A stretch of DNA of 52,500 bases from Leishmania infantum JPCM5 (GCF_000002875.2 NC_009402.2:665454-717953), one strand, 5' to 3'. Positions 9,573 through 19,830 are shown, counted from the first letter of the stretch. Numbers and translations: made by a program. The notes: a model not told the origin generated them from the letters alone.

Positions 9573-10832
9573 ATGGCTGCTCCGGACACGAGTGTCTCGC
9601 GCACGGCGGATACGGCGTCTGACGTCGATAACGGCGATGACGTGGTTGCCTTTGTGGTTGGAGACGGCCAGCACAAGCTTTACTTCTCGAAGCGCGCCTT
9701 GATGCGCCACGCGCCGTTTTTTCGCGCGTACTTCACGGAACACGCCGCGGAGGTCGCCGCTGCCAGCGGTGGTGGATCCGGTGCCACGACTGTTGTGCTG
9801 AGGCACGTGAAGCCGCGGAGCGCTGAAGCCGCTCTGCGCCTGTGCCACAGCGCCCATCACTCTGACGACGGGCTCTTCTGGTTGCTGCAGCGGGAGTGCG
9901 AGAAGGCAGATGAAGCGCACAAGCCAGAGGCGTTGCAAGCTGTGCTCTCTCTGTACGCCGCGTGCGTGAAGTTCGAACTGTACGAGCACGCAAAAGCGGC
10001 CAGCGCGACTGCTGCCGGCGCTGTAACGGCGCACACAGTGTACGATGTGCTGAAGACGTGCGCGCGCTACGCGACGACACTGCTGCCGGAGACCAGACGT
10101 GCGGTTGGACTAGATGTGCTTCTCGCTGCATGCTATGCGTTTATGCGGACTTCCGGTGCATGGCAGGGAGAGCGGCGCTGGCGCCGGCTCTACGAACAAT
10201 ACCCGGAGCTTTCCGAGATTGTCGCGGCCGCCAGCGCTGCTACTGCAACGTCCAGTGCGCATGGAGAGAGCAGCGCCAGCGCTGCTGCAGGGGGATCGCC
10301 ATCTCCGCTGCGGCGCGTCCTCTTGTCTCCACAAAAGGAGCCAGCTACCGCTGGGTCGTCTGCGACAGTGATGCCGGAATCGGCCGCGCCACTGCCGGAT
10401 GTATTTGCCGGGCACCTCCGGCAGACAGAGGGTCTGGCACTGGCCGCGCAATGGCGGTGTCGCACCATGTCAGCAGAAGTGACTGCGCTGCGTGAGAGCT
10501 GCGCTGCCCTCGAGGTCACTGCCCACCGCGATGAGGCTGCTGCCGCAGAGGTGGCGCTCTACCTGGGCGAAGTACGCGTGTACGTGCAGGCACTAGGGTG
10601 CGCGGAGGCGGAGATGCAGCAGTTGTGTGCTGCAGCTGCCACGATGTGCGCTGCGCCATCGTCTTCTGCTGCTGCTGCCTCGACGCTGCACGAGCTGCGG
10701 TACGCTCTGCAGCGCGCGTCGGCGTGGGCTGCGGAGCGGAAGGCGGCCGTTGATGAGCTTCTCGCCATGGAGCAAGACGCGGTGTGTGAACTTGACGCCG
10801 AGCTTGCACGACTGCGCGCAGTGATTTGCTAG
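9573..10832 (+). CDS. BTB/POZ-like domain protein with C-terminal coiled coil
   Basis: Predicted protein of 419 residues. Residues about 20-60 (VVAFVVGDGQHKLYFSKRAL, then MRHAPFFRAYF) have the shape of a BTB/POZ fold entry: a beta hairpin followed by the helix of the type 'L..RSPYFRA.F' that most BTB domains share. A helical region at about 100-210, including LYAACVKFELYEHA, could correspond to a BACK-like extension. After an Ala/Ser-rich linker, the last 130 residues are Ala/Leu/Glu-rich and predicted coiled coil. BTB proteins commonly dimerise and act as scaffolds or cullin-3 adaptors, but a specific role is not inferable. The ATG at 9573 was chosen because the frame upstream (to 9261) translates to C/T-tract peptide. 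The domain call is by pattern only and would need a profile search. Confidence 0.75.
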   Translation: MAAPDTSVSRTADTASDVDNGDDVVAFVVGDGQHKLYFSKRALMRHAPFFRAYFTEHAAEVAAASGGGSGATTVVLRHVKPRSAEAALRLCHSAHHSDDGLFWLLQRECEKADEAHKPEALQAVLSLYAACVKFELYEHAKAASATAAGAVTAHTVYDVLKTCARYATTLLPETRRAVGLDVLLAACYAFMRTSGAWQGERRWRRLYEQYPELSEIVAAASAATATSSAHGESSASAAAGGSPSPLRRVLLSPQKEPATAGSSATVMPESAAPLPDVFAGHLRQTEGLALAAQWRCRTMSAEVTALRESCAALEVTAHRDEAAAAEVALYLGEVRVYVQALGCAEAEMQQLCAAAATMCAAPSSSAAAASTLHELRYALQRASAWAAERKAAVDELLAMEQDAVCELDAELARLRAVIC

Positions 10833-11416
10833 AGCTGTATTGGAGCTGCTGCATATGTCTGGCACAAATGTGCGCCGTCGGCCCCTTCCCTCCATACCTC
10901 ATACAACACCTGCATTGCACACGCAGAGGGAAGGAGAGGGCCACTCGCGGATGAGTGATGCGCCGCGCGCGCTTCAACGTCTCGTAAACTCGAACATGCG
11001 CACACTTAAAGACGATGCCTATGCAGCTGAAAACGATGCGTGCACTGCATTCCGTGCTGTGGAGGAAAGACACGAGAAGCCCCCCCCCCCTCCAAGACGA
11101 GCAGGCAAAACGGCCATGGGAGGCCACACTCCGTCGCTCGCCGTCTCTCTTGCGCGTGGCCTTCCTGCCGGCTTCCTTTCGGTGATGCTGCCCACTCTGC
11201 CTTGCCATATCCACTGTGCTTGGGCCTGTTGGGTGTGCGTGTCTGTGCCTGTCGCGCGAGCACCCGCACACGATGCCCTCGCCCTCCCCCCTCTCCCCGT
11301 GCGCTGCTCCTCCGACAGGAAGGATGCACATCTTCTGCTGCCCATCTCTCTCCTTCATCTCTCTTCAACTTCCATGCTTCGGTGACACCCTGCTGGCCGC
11401 ACCACTGGCCACCGTC
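10833..11416 (+). promoter_or_regulatory. Intergenic region
   Basis: No gene recognised. A C-run at about 11082-11093 and C/T-rich stretches at 11280-11310 and 11340-11375 precede the next start. Several AGs follow these tracts and could serve as trans-splice acceptors. Confidence 0.4.
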
Positions 11417-13198
11417 ATGGCCGGCGCATTCTCGCTGGTGCGCAGACGTGGTGCGCCAGCTTTGCCCCATCTGATACCGGACGAGCACACAAGCGTAGAA
11501 GACGGCATGTTCCCGGTCGACCCTGCGCACGAGTCGGCACTCGCGGACCCGCTGTTTATGCTGCGGCTGTACAAGCGAGTCGCGTACGGTCTTGTGCGGC
11601 GCCCGCACGCCGACGGCGCCCGAGCTTTGCTGCCTTCGTTCCTTTCTGTGGACGCCCGCTACGCCGAGTCGAACAACGCCGCGGTAGACCCGGCGGCGCT
11701 GCTCACCGCTGTGGAGCCGATATTCCCGACGTCTTTGCTGACACACAAGGAGGTCTGCCTTCTTCTTCGCGTCCTGCCGCTGGAGGAGGAGGAGTCGGCG
11801 CCGAGCGCAGAGAATGAGAACGCCTTCGGGGTGGCACAGAGGGGCAGGGGCAGCTCCGTCCCTAGAGGCATCCGACCGGGTAGTGTCACGCTGGCGTTGC
11901 GGGAGATCATCCCGTTTCGGACGTGGCAGGTATCGCAGACTGTGGCGACTGTCCGCCGTACGGTGCAAAAGAGTGCCGTCATGAGCCCCTTCGAAGAGCA
12001 CGTCGTGGACCTGCTGGATTGGCAGAGCAGCCGCCGCCGCCAGGCAAAGGAGGCAGCTCCACCTCCGCTGGAGCGCTGGGAGGCGCTGACGTTTATGGAG
12101 AACACCTGTGGGCTGAGCAGCTCCGAATCGCGTGGGCTGCTGCACTACTGCGCCAGCGAGGAGGGCGATGACGCCGAGGACGGGGCGGCGACCGGCTCGT
12201 ACCTGGGCTGCGAGGTGCAACTGCTGCACCAGCTGCTGTTCAGCGAAGTGATCCCTGGTGTCGCCGAGTATCCGCTGCTGATGGGACGCTTCGCAGAAGC
12301 TACCCTAGAGATTGGAGAGACGGAGGGCTGTCACACCGGCACGCTTGCCCTCCTGAGCGTCCTGGAGTCGATTGAGCTTCATTACCCGGAGTGCAGCCGA
12401 CGGCTGCCACCGGATTTAGATATCGGGACGCTGGTGCGGGCAGAGCTGACGCCGCGGCACTTCTTCTACGTGTGCACCCGGCTGCACACCGGGTTCCGCC
12501 AGGAGGAGTCTGATCAGCTCTACTACTACCTCAAGAAGGACCGCGAAACCGACGACGGCGTGCTCGTCGCGGACCTACTTGCCGCGTACCGGCAATACTT
12601 CCCCTCAGTCACGGTCTCGATGCTGCAGCTGGTGCAAGCGGCTGTGGTGCAGTGGATACGACGCAATGCCAAGGATGCGCCAGCATTTGTGCAGCTCTAC
12701 TCAGCGCTGAGAGAGTGGGGTGCCGCGCATGTTCCGATCAAGTCGTTCATTAAAGCGCTGCGCGCTGCGGGGGTGCCGGACGGTATCTCGGGTGTGTTGG
12801 ATGTCGAGCTCGAGTGGCTGCGGCTGAAGTCCCCAACCCGCGTGGATTTACTCCTGATGCTATGCAGCCCCGTCCCGCCGTCGCGCACTGCCATTATTCG
12901 TAAGCTGTTCGACCGACTTGACGAGCGACGGCTTGGCACGGTTACCTGCGCTGTGGTTCTGAGGTGCTTCCATCCAGAGCTCATCGAAGGCAACGCCTTG
13001 CGTCGACAAGGCGCAATGTGGAAGAAGGCGCTGGAGGCGTACGCCGCGGAGTTGGGGGAGGGGGAGCTCGACTACGACGTCTTCGCATATTTTTGGTACA
13101 TGATTTCCGCCGACATCGAGGACGACCCAACATTCACGATGGCCCTCTGGCAGGCGTTCGGCCTCTCCGATGACGGGCAACGATCTAGACGCACCTAG
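11417..13198 (+). CDS. Hypothetical protein with EF-hand-like (calcyphosin-type) helices
   Basis: Predicted protein of 593 residues starting MAGAFSLVRRRG. The frame is open upstream to 11216, but those residues are UTR-like. The C-terminal third contains successive helix-loop-helix units. One surrounds TRLHTGFRQEESDQLYYYLK with a following DRETDDG loop; another surrounds RTAIIRKLFDRLDERRLGTV with VLRCFHPEL. The tail YFWYMISADIEDDPTFTMAL is of the kind that closes calcyphosin-like proteins. The loops lack a full set of calcium-ligand acids, so binding may be weak or lost. In trypanosomatids, such proteins are often flagellar or cytoskeletal, but this is inference. The N-terminal half has an acidic low-complexity insertion near residue 120-135 and no recognised domain. 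Confidence 0.82.
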   Translation: MAGAFSLVRRRGAPALPHLIPDEHTSVEDGMFPVDPAHESALADPLFMLRLYKRVAYGLVRRPHADGARALLPSFLSVDARYAESNNAAVDPAALLTAVEPIFPTSLLTHKEVCLLLRVLPLEEEESAPSAENENAFGVAQRGRGSSVPRGIRPGSVTLALREIIPFRTWQVSQTVATVRRTVQKSAVMSPFEEHVVDLLDWQSSRRRQAKEAAPPPLERWEALTFMENTCGLSSSESRGLLHYCASEEGDDAEDGAATGSYLGCEVQLLHQLLFSEVIPGVAEYPLLMGRFAEATLEIGETEGCHTGTLALLSVLESIELHYPECSRRLPPDLDIGTLVRAELTPRHFFYVCTRLHTGFRQEESDQLYYYLKKDRETDDGVLVADLLAAYRQYFPSVTVSMLQLVQAAVVQWIRRNAKDAPAFVQLYSALREWGAAHVPIKSFIKALRAAGVPDGISGVLDVELEWLRLKSPTRVDLLLMLCSPVPPSRTAIIRKLFDRLDERRLGTVTCAVVLRCFHPELIEGNALRRQGAMWKKALEAYAAELGEGELDYDVFAYFWYMISADIEDDPTFTMALWQAFGLSDDGQRSRRT

Positions 13199-13769
13199 TG
13201 TCGTTGGAAGGGGAGGCAAAGAGGTGCGCTAGGCCGGTGGAGGGCAGCGATGACATGCCGAGCGGGAACAGGATAAGTCCTCTGTTCCAGGTGCGAGCAT
13301 GCCTCGGTGCACATGAGCAGCAGAGCACAGCACGCGCATACTCGGCACCTCCGTCACGTCCGCCGAACGGCCTCTAATCTACCCAAATCGGCGTATAGAC
13401 GCCACCGAACAGGTACGTGTGAGCGAGTGCTTAGGCCTGTGCCTGTTTTACTCACCGCCGCCGCCCACGGTCGAGTGTTGTGACCTTCATGCCATCTTGA
13501 CTACTCACCTTTTTCTCTCGGCTAGCCCTTCCAAGCGTCTTCCTTTCGCCACAACGTGGAACGGCATATGCGACGTGCAGCGTTGGACAACTCAGCCGAA
13601 AGCACTGCTAAGCCGAACAGAGACATGCCAATATCATAGACTGTCCGCCGGCACTGACAGCAACACATGGGGAGAGGGCGAGGGCCAGCACTCCAGCGAG
13701 CTGTGGATTACAGTGCGTGCGTGCGCCGCCTCTTCTCTTTTACTTCTTTGTGCATGTATCTGCGCTTTT
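13199..13769 (+). other. Intergenic region (3' UTR of the EF-hand-like gene)
   Basis: No supported coding sequence. The stretch is of mixed composition, with a C/T-rich tract around 13440-13470 and 13505-13550, and it leads into the second family A retroposon. Confidence 0.4.
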
Positions 13770-14367
13770 TGTTTTCTTCTTATGACATCGTCTGGCCCCT
13801 GACGACGGGGGGGGGCACCTCGGTGCGTGGTAGCTCAGGACCCCGCGCCCCCCACCCAGAGCGGGTCGGGGGAGGCCCAGCAGCAGCCCTATCCCTGCCA
13901 CACGTCTCGAGGCACCTCTGGTGGTGGCAGGGCCGAGCACCGACGACGTAGGGGGAGGCCCGAGCGCTGCATCGCCCCTGATGTCGGCGGCCAGGCCGTG
14001 GATGGCGTGGTGTCGGAGCGGCCTGCGACAGTGCACACGTCTGAGCCATGCACATGATAGGCAGAGCGTCAGCGTGGCTCAAGCGTATCTCCCACTCCCC
14101 GCCCCCTCACTGCCCACTGATTGGAGGGGCCTGGGCGTCGCCGCCGAGGGGGACGCGCCAGGTGGCGGCCGGCATAGTGTGAGCGGCGGTGAGGCGACCC
14201 GCGGAGCGGGGGTGCTGGGTGGCGTTTGAGGCCGAGGCGGCCCACTCAGATGGCTGAGTGGGCGCACTGCTGTAGCGCGTGTCTAGGGCTGCGTCGCGCC
14301 ACGCGACGGGCCTTTGGCGGGCCGGGTAGAGCTGAGTTGAGGTCGTGCTCTGTGACAGCGACATGGA
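13770..14367 (-). mobile_element. Family A retroposon copy 2 (SIDER2-like)
   Basis: Near-identical to the copy at 1925-2532; by eye only a handful of single-base changes and one extra G in the G-run separate them. It shares the full A-rich tail (complement strand, near 13770-13785) with copy 1. The hairpin with 10-base arms is at 14240-14263. The insertion lies in the 3' UTR/intergenic region between the EF-hand-like gene and the RING gene, antisense to transcription. At the high-coordinate end it departs from copies 1 and 3 after about 14367. Confidence 0.75.
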
Positions 14368-15138
14368 AACGCAGAACCGCAAAACAAATGGCTTTGAAGG
14401 GCAACGACGGAACGCTAGCTCACCGCTGGCATTTCCGGGTTGTGATTCACGAACCGCGTGATGGCGGAGGAGGAGGGCGGGGGGGATGGAGGCGCGAAGA
14501 CACCTTTTATCGATGGCCTGCTGTCCGCGTAGACCCGCCGTCTTTAGGAGAGGAAAAGTCGCTGATGCGTGCGCGAGTATGCGCGGTCTGCCATGTGTTC
14601 TTATGAGTTCTTCGCACCTCCTCTGCCCACTTGCAACGCGCGGTGCTTGCATCTTTTCTTGTCTGCCGTCGATTGCGCTGTTACTCGTTCCCTTGTGCAC
14701 ATCTCCCGTCACACGCACACCCGCAGAATTTTCACTCGCTTCTACGTGAGCGGCGTCCTGCCGCGTTGTTTTGCCTCATCTCTGGGCCCCTCCCGTATAG
14801 CCGTCCGCCGACTTTCGTCTGTGCTTTCTTTGCTGCGGTGTCTTGCGTCGAGCGGCTCGCTGCACGTCTCTTCGTCAACGTGCAGGCACACAAGCACTCT
14901 GTGGCTTATCAGCCCCATAGCGGCGCCCCAGGCAGGGTGTGCAAGTGGACTTGAGTAGGAGGGTACTGTCGTTGCTATAATCTGTGCTTCATTGGTTCTT
15001 CTGGTGACGTGGTGTGACATAGGTCTGCTCACGTGTCAGACACACCACTTATTCCCTCGACCTTAGCACGTCGTTGCCATTTGGTGCCGCCATCCTTCTC
15101 GATCACTACCGCCGTTATCGCTGCTTACCGTCGTCATC
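14368..15138 (+). promoter_or_regulatory. Intergenic / 5' UTR region of the RING gene
   Basis: No gene is recognised. Pyrimidine-rich DNA around 14650-14720, 14760-14830 and 15050-15120 precedes the RING protein start; an AG near 15020 is a plausible acceptor. Confidence 0.4.
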
Positions 15139-15603
15139 ATGAGCGGGCTGGAGCTTATCGCACTTGTGCCGATTGGCATTGCCGGGTGGAAGCTTTTCCA
15201 GAAGCTGGGAGACCAGCAGAGCCTCATAGCGCAGCACGAGCTGACCATCAATAGCCAGAAGGAAATGCTGGAGTCCATCGTGAACGCCGATAGAGCTGGC
15301 CCATTGAGTCGACTCAACCTCGCGGTGGTTGCCGGCACGCTGGTCTTGGCTGGTACGGTGACCTACAAAAGCTGGACACTTACAAAGTCATTCACGGTTC
15401 GGCCACCGCCCAACTACGAGCCTACGCCAGCCACGTTCGACGCGGAGCAGTGCGTTATTTGCTTAGAAAACTGCAAAGACACCGTCTTTCTGCCATGCCG
15501 ACACCTGTGCACGTGCTGGAGCTGCGCGAGTCGCATCGGGAACAGTGCCTGTCCGACCTGCCGAGCACCGATTCAGGCTATGCAGTTTGTCTACCAGCAA
15601 TGA
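15139..15603 (+). CDS. Small membrane RING-finger E3 ligase-like protein
   Basis: A 154-residue protein, probably a ubiquitin E3 ligase anchored in an organelle membrane. Residues 4-20 (LELIALVPIGIAGWKLF) and about 57-76 (LNLAVVAGTLVLAGTVTY) are hydrophobic membrane segments. The C-terminus is a C3HC4 RING of the zf-C3HC4_3 type found in MULAN/MAPL and IAP proteins. Zinc ligands are C105, C108, C120, H122, C126, C129, C134 and C137, and all eight are present. MULAN proteins have a large GIDE/BAM domain between their two helices; here that space is only about 35 residues, so the family's sensing domain is absent. The RING faces the same side as the C-terminus, most simply the cytosol. The gene is flanked on both sides by family A retroposons. 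Confidence 0.88.
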   Translation: MSGLELIALVPIGIAGWKLFQKLGDQQSLIAQHELTINSQKEMLESIVNADRAGPLSRLNLAVVAGTLVLAGTVTYKSWTLTKSFTVRPPPNYEPTPATFDAEQCVICLENCKDTVFLPCRHLCTCWSCASRIGNSACPTCRAPIQAMQFVYQQ

Positions 15604-16376
15604 GAGAAAATGGGGGTGGTGTAGCCATCTCTCGGCTGATCATCTCATTCCCGCCAGCACGCGTGACAGAGGCAGCTGCCCACCCACCCCTCCCTAGCTC
15701 TCTCAGTCACTTTCGACCCTTTTCATTTTGTTTGCTTCAGCGTGTCATGCTTTACCCAGCTTTTCGATGGTTCACTCCGCGGTGCTCGATTTATGTTGCC
15801 CCGCATGCATGTGCGCACGTGGGTCCGCCTGTACAGTCTTGCGCATCGAGGGGAGTACGGCGGCTGCTACGAATGCTGCTTTGGGTAGTCATGGCAGTGC
15901 GACACCCTAGCGAATCCAGTCGGTATGTGCATGTTTCCTTTGTTCCATCAGTGGCTGAGCCCTGCTGTTGATGACGCAAGGGCTTGCCCTTCTCCTTATT
16001 GCTGTTTCTCTCCTGCCTCCTCTCGCGCTTCAACCACGTTGTTGCTCAACGCCTTGCGCAGGAAAAACGGGGAGGAACAGGGGGGAGGTGTAGCCACACC
16101 ACATACCCCACCCCAGCTCTTTTTTTCTGATATACAAGAAAGAGGGAGGAGAGAGATACGTCTTCTTCGTGTCTCGGGCTGCGTGCCCTGCGTGAATCGT
16201 TGTTCCGCCTCTCACACTCTGTCTTGCATCGGTCTCTCTCCGTCCTTCCCTTTCCTCTTCCTGCTACCACCGTTATGGTGGATGTCTTTTGCTTTCTTGG
16301 CTGGTGTGACTCCTACGCGCTTTTCATTGCACTCTTCTTTTTTGCACCTCCCCTTCCAGGAGCAGCAATCGTTCTC
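15604..16376 (+). other. Intergenic region (3' UTR of the RING gene)
   Basis: No coding sequence supported. C/T-rich stretches occur at 15650-15730 and 16210-16270. The third family A retroposon begins at its right edge. Confidence 0.4.
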
Positions 16377-16951
16377 TGACGGGGGGGCACCTCGGTGCGT
16401 GGTAGCTCAGGACCCCGCGCCCCCCACCCAGAGCGGGTCGGGGGAGGCCCAGCAGCAGCCCTATCCCTGCCACACGTCTCGAGGCACCTCTGGTGGTGGC
16501 AGGGCCGAGCACCGACGACGTAGGGGGAGGCCCGAGCGCTGCATCGCCCCTGATGTCGGCGGCCAGGCCGTGGATGGCGTGGTGTCGGAGCGGCCTGCGA
16601 CAGTGCACACGTCTGAGCCATGCACATGATAGGCAGAGCGTCAGCGTGGCTCAAGCGTATCTCCCACTCCCCGCCCCCTCACTGCCCACTGGTTGGAGGG
16701 GCCTGGGCGTCGCCGCCGAGGGGGACGCGCCAGGTGGCGGCCGGCATAGTGTGAGCGGCGGTGAGGCGACCCGCGGAGCGGGGGTGCTGGGTGGCGTTTG
16801 AGGCCGAGGCGGCCCACTCAGATGGCTGAGTGGGCGCACTGCTGTAGCGCGTGTCTAGGGCTGCGTCGCGCCACGCGACGGGCCTTTGGCGGGCCGGGTA
16901 GAGCTGAGTTGAGGTCGTGCTCTGTGGCAGCGGCATGGACCTTTTGAAGCG
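16377..16951 (-). mobile_element. Family A retroposon copy 3 (SIDER2-like), 3' end shortened
   Basis: Almost identical to the two other family A copies through its body. It lacks the roughly 35-base A-rich 3' tail (complement) that copies 1 and 2 share; homology starts only at the G-run near 16380. At its 5' end it matches copy 1 further than copy 2 does, to about 16951. The hairpin is at 16812-16835. It lies between the RING gene and the nucleoside hydrolase gene, antisense to transcription. Confidence 0.75.
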
Positions 16952-17942
16952 AAGCGCCAATGACCAGCATTCCTGTTTCGCGCAATGGGATCGCTGACAG
17001 ATCTGTGCACGACCTTCGTGACAGAGAAGGAAGACGTTTGTGTGTCATGCGAGCAAGGATGAGATGTGTGCTGGCGTGTGCGTATACATAGGTGTAGGAG
17101 GGGCTTAGGTGAGTCGAAACGTGGCAGCGAACACAAGCACTGACACAAAGGCCTGCACTTCGCTAGACGGATGCGCGAGTCTTTGTAATGCCCTTCTCGC
17201 TCGCCTTCCGCCCTTGTGCTTTTATGGCCTCCGTCAAGTCAGAGCGTTTGCTCTCTTTCTTCATCTTTTGTTTTGACGTGCACGAGCGCCTCCTTTCGTT
17301 TTCATTCACGAGCGTGCTACAGTTCTCTGAGTGTCATCAAACCCTGAAGAAGTGACGAACGAAAAAAAAAAACGGCGACGGAGCAGCGACGGCTGATGGG
17401 CTGTGCAGCCGAAGCATTCTGTTTCTTGGAGGACAGGGTACTTCTCCCTTGGCGCGTTCACACCCGGGAGCTTCGTACGCCTCTCTATCTCACGCACTGC
17501 AGACGGCAGTAGACGCGCCAGCGACGCCCGGTAAATGACACAAGTGCGTGCTTGTACGCGGCGTCCCCGCGCTCTCGCAGTGAGTGCTGCGCGAAGCGCC
17601 CCTCTCCAGTGTGTGAATTGCCTCTTGCATGCGCTAAAGCCTATGCCGTTGCGCGTTTTATTATCCAAAACGGTGGCAGTGCTTGCCACAATCATGCCAA
17701 GGAAAGCACTTGCGCTACTGTGTCTCCCCTAACCTCTTTTCTTCCCCGTATCCGCTTCTCAACGACCGCCCTTGCGTTGTCTGTCTCTGCGCCGATGTGT
17801 CTCTGTGGTTGGCCGCGGGAAGGTCCCGAAAAAAAAGCGTCATCGCTTACCCCTTGTTCGGTTTCTCTTCAGCTGTCGCCGCTCCAACGCCCTCTTGCTT
17901 ACGCCGCAGATACTGAAAACGGGTATCCGGCATTTGCGAGCC
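16952..17942 (+). promoter_or_regulatory. Intergenic / 5' UTR region of the nucleoside hydrolase
   Basis: No gene recognised. A T/C-rich tract runs from about 17850 to 17870 and ends at an AG (17871-17872), 71 bases before the nucleoside hydrolase ATG. This is the best candidate trans-splice acceptor for that mRNA. Confidence 0.45.
17871..17872 (+). promoter_or_regulatory. Candidate spliced-leader acceptor of the nucleoside hydrolase mRNA
   Basis: The first AG after the pyrimidine tract TTCGGTTTCTCTTC. Trypanosomatid trans-splicing normally uses the first suitable AG after such a tract. No experimental support. Confidence 0.45.
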
Positions 17943-18887
17943 ATGCCGCGCAAGATTATTCTCGATTGTGATCCCGGGATCGATGATGCCGTGGCCATCT
18001 TTCTCGCCCACGGCAACCCGGAGGTCGAGCTGCTGGCCATTACGACGGTGGTGGGCAACCAGACCCTGGAGAAGGTGACCCGGAACGCGCGGCTGGTAGC
18101 TGACGTAGCCGGCATCGTTGGTGTGCCCGTCGCGGCTGGTTGCACCAAGCCCCTCGTGCGCGGTGTGCGGAATGCCTCTCAGATTCATGGCGAAACCGGC
18201 ATGGGTAACGTCTCCTACCCACCAGAGTTCAAGACAAAGTTGGACGGCCGCCATGCAGTGCAGCTGATCATCGACCTTATCATGTCGCACGAGCCGAAGA
18301 CGATCACGCTTGTGCCTACGGGTGGCCTGACGAACATTGCGATGGCTGTCCGTCTTGAGCCGCGCATCGTGGACCGTGTGAAGGAGGTGGTTCTGATGGG
18401 TGGCGGCTACCATACTGGTAATGCGTCCCCTGTAGCGGAGTTCAACGTCTTCGTCGACCCGGAGGCGGCGCACATTGTGTTCAACGAGAGCTGGAACGTA
18501 ACGATGGTGGGGCTGAACCTAACGCACCAGGCACTCGCCACGCCGGCGGTCCAGAAGCGAGTGAAGGAGGTGGGCACGAAGCCGGCTGCCTTCATGCTGC
18601 AGATTTTGGACTTTTACACGAAGGTGTACGAAAAGGAGCGCAACACGTACGCGACGGTGCACGATCCCTGCGCTGTGGCGTACGTGATTGACCCCACCGT
18701 GATGACGACGGAGCAAGTGCCAGTGGACATCGAACTCAATGGGGCACTGACGACTGGGATGACGGTCGCGGACTTCCGCTACCCACGGCCAAAGCACTGC
18801 CACACGCAGGTGGCTGTGAAGCTGGACTTCGACAAGTTTTGGTGCCTCGTGATTGACGCACTCAAGCGCATCGGCGATCCTCAATGA
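17943..18887 (+). CDS. NSNH: Nonspecific nucleoside hydrolase (inosine-uridine preferring)
   Basis: A 314-residue IUNH-family enzyme that hydrolyses the N-glycosidic bond of purine and pyrimidine nucleosides to base plus ribose. This is a key step of purine salvage, because trypanosomatids cannot make purines de novo. The signature DCDPGIDDA is at residues 8-16, supplying the calcium-binding aspartates. Thr126 and the HD pair at 240-241 (VHDPCAVAY) match the calcium ligand and catalytic histidine known from the Crithidia and Leishmania enzymes. Length is the family norm (about 314-315). The frame runs open from 17772, but MPRKIILDCDPG is the conserved start. Two family A retroposons lie upstream, beyond the UTR. 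Confidence 0.96.
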   Translation: MPRKIILDCDPGIDDAVAIFLAHGNPEVELLAITTVVGNQTLEKVTRNARLVADVAGIVGVPVAAGCTKPLVRGVRNASQIHGETGMGNVSYPPEFKTKLDGRHAVQLIIDLIMSHEPKTITLVPTGGLTNIAMAVRLEPRIVDRVKEVVLMGGGYHTGNASPVAEFNVFVDPEAAHIVFNESWNVTMVGLNLTHQALATPAVQKRVKEVGTKPAAFMLQILDFYTKVYEKERNTYATVHDPCAVAYVIDPTVMTTEQVPVDIELNGALTTGMTVADFRYPRPKHCHTQVAVKLDFDKFWCLVIDALKRIGDPQ

Positions 18888-19382
18888 CGTGTGTGTGTCG
18901 CGATTGGCCACCGACGCGGTGGCCAGCTCGCGGCCATAAAGCTGTCAGAGCAACGGCACGCGCGTGCGGCGGCTTGTGTGAAGCGCGTCTTTTTTTTCCT
19001 CTCGCTACGAGGTTATTGCCACTGCACTGGTGCAGCTCCGTGTCGCATGAGGGAAAAGGGTGGGTGGGGAAGGGTGGAGACGAGGCAAGGTGGACAGGCC
19101 ATGGTGGAGCAGCTGGGAGGGTATTGATCGCAGTTATGAACCCGAGTAGGTGATTACACCACCTCCGCCGCCTGAATCGCCCTTTCTCGCGCCTTCTTAC
19201 AGCATCCCCTGCATCCTTTTTTTTTCCGTCGGTTCAGCGACCGTCTCATACCCTCCGTTTTCTCTACCGGCCGCGACAGGGACGAGACGCGTCGATGAGA
19301 CGCCGATCTATTGAGAGCGCGCATATGACGAAACCGAATGCGTATCTACATCGATATATGCATACATATATAGTATTTAGTG
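18888..19382 (+). other. Intergenic region (3' UTR of the nucleoside hydrolase)
   Basis: No gene recognised. The stretch has G-rich DNA around 19045-19120 and a T-run near 19218-19228, and meets the inverted family B retroposon at its right edge. Confidence 0.4.
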
Positions 19383-19830
19383 TTTTCCAACGTGTCCACC
19401 CCACCACGAACAAGTCAGCACCTATACACGCATACGTAACCGCAGCCCACCCACCGCTGTGTCGCACGGCGGCAATGACAGGGAGCGGGGTCCACCGACG
19501 CCCTTCGGCGTCGCCCAGCCCACTGCCATTCTACTGCGCATACACAGCAGCCGAGGCCCAGAACTACGCACGACATCACCGCAGCGCAGTAACAGCAGGA
19601 GAAGAGATGGTGGATGCGTGTACGTGCTGAATACGCGGGCAGGACTCGTAGTGGGCTGGTCCAGGCGTGAGCATGGCTATACGTCTCTTCGGCACAGCGC
19701 CAGCCAAGCCCTGTCCACCGGCGCCAGAGAGCCCGCAGCCGCACCAGAGGGCAGGCTGCAGGCTGCTCGGCATTATCACAACGAGTGAGTATTGGATCAT
19801 GACGCCAGCGTGTGGTGGCCGGCATTGTCA
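19383..19830 (-). mobile_element. Family B retroposon, inverted copy (SIDER1-like)
   Basis: Same roughly 450-bp element as at 34013-34467 and 43684-44138, but on the minus strand. Its 5' end (near 19830) carries the Pr77-like signature beginning ATGCCGGCCACC on the complement. It has one CTGCAGC unit fewer than the other copies in a short internal tandem (about 19750-19765), which accounts for its seven-base shorter length. A further roughly 30 bases upstream of the element (19831-19860) also match the flank of the 34013 copy. No coding capacity. Confidence 0.78.

Noticed and set aside
11006..12229. 407-codon minus-strand ORF opposite the EF-hand-like gene
   Set aside because: It is long, but it starts inside the + gene and its residues (Arg/Gln/His-rich) are a typical antisense shadow in GC-rich trypanosomatid DNA.
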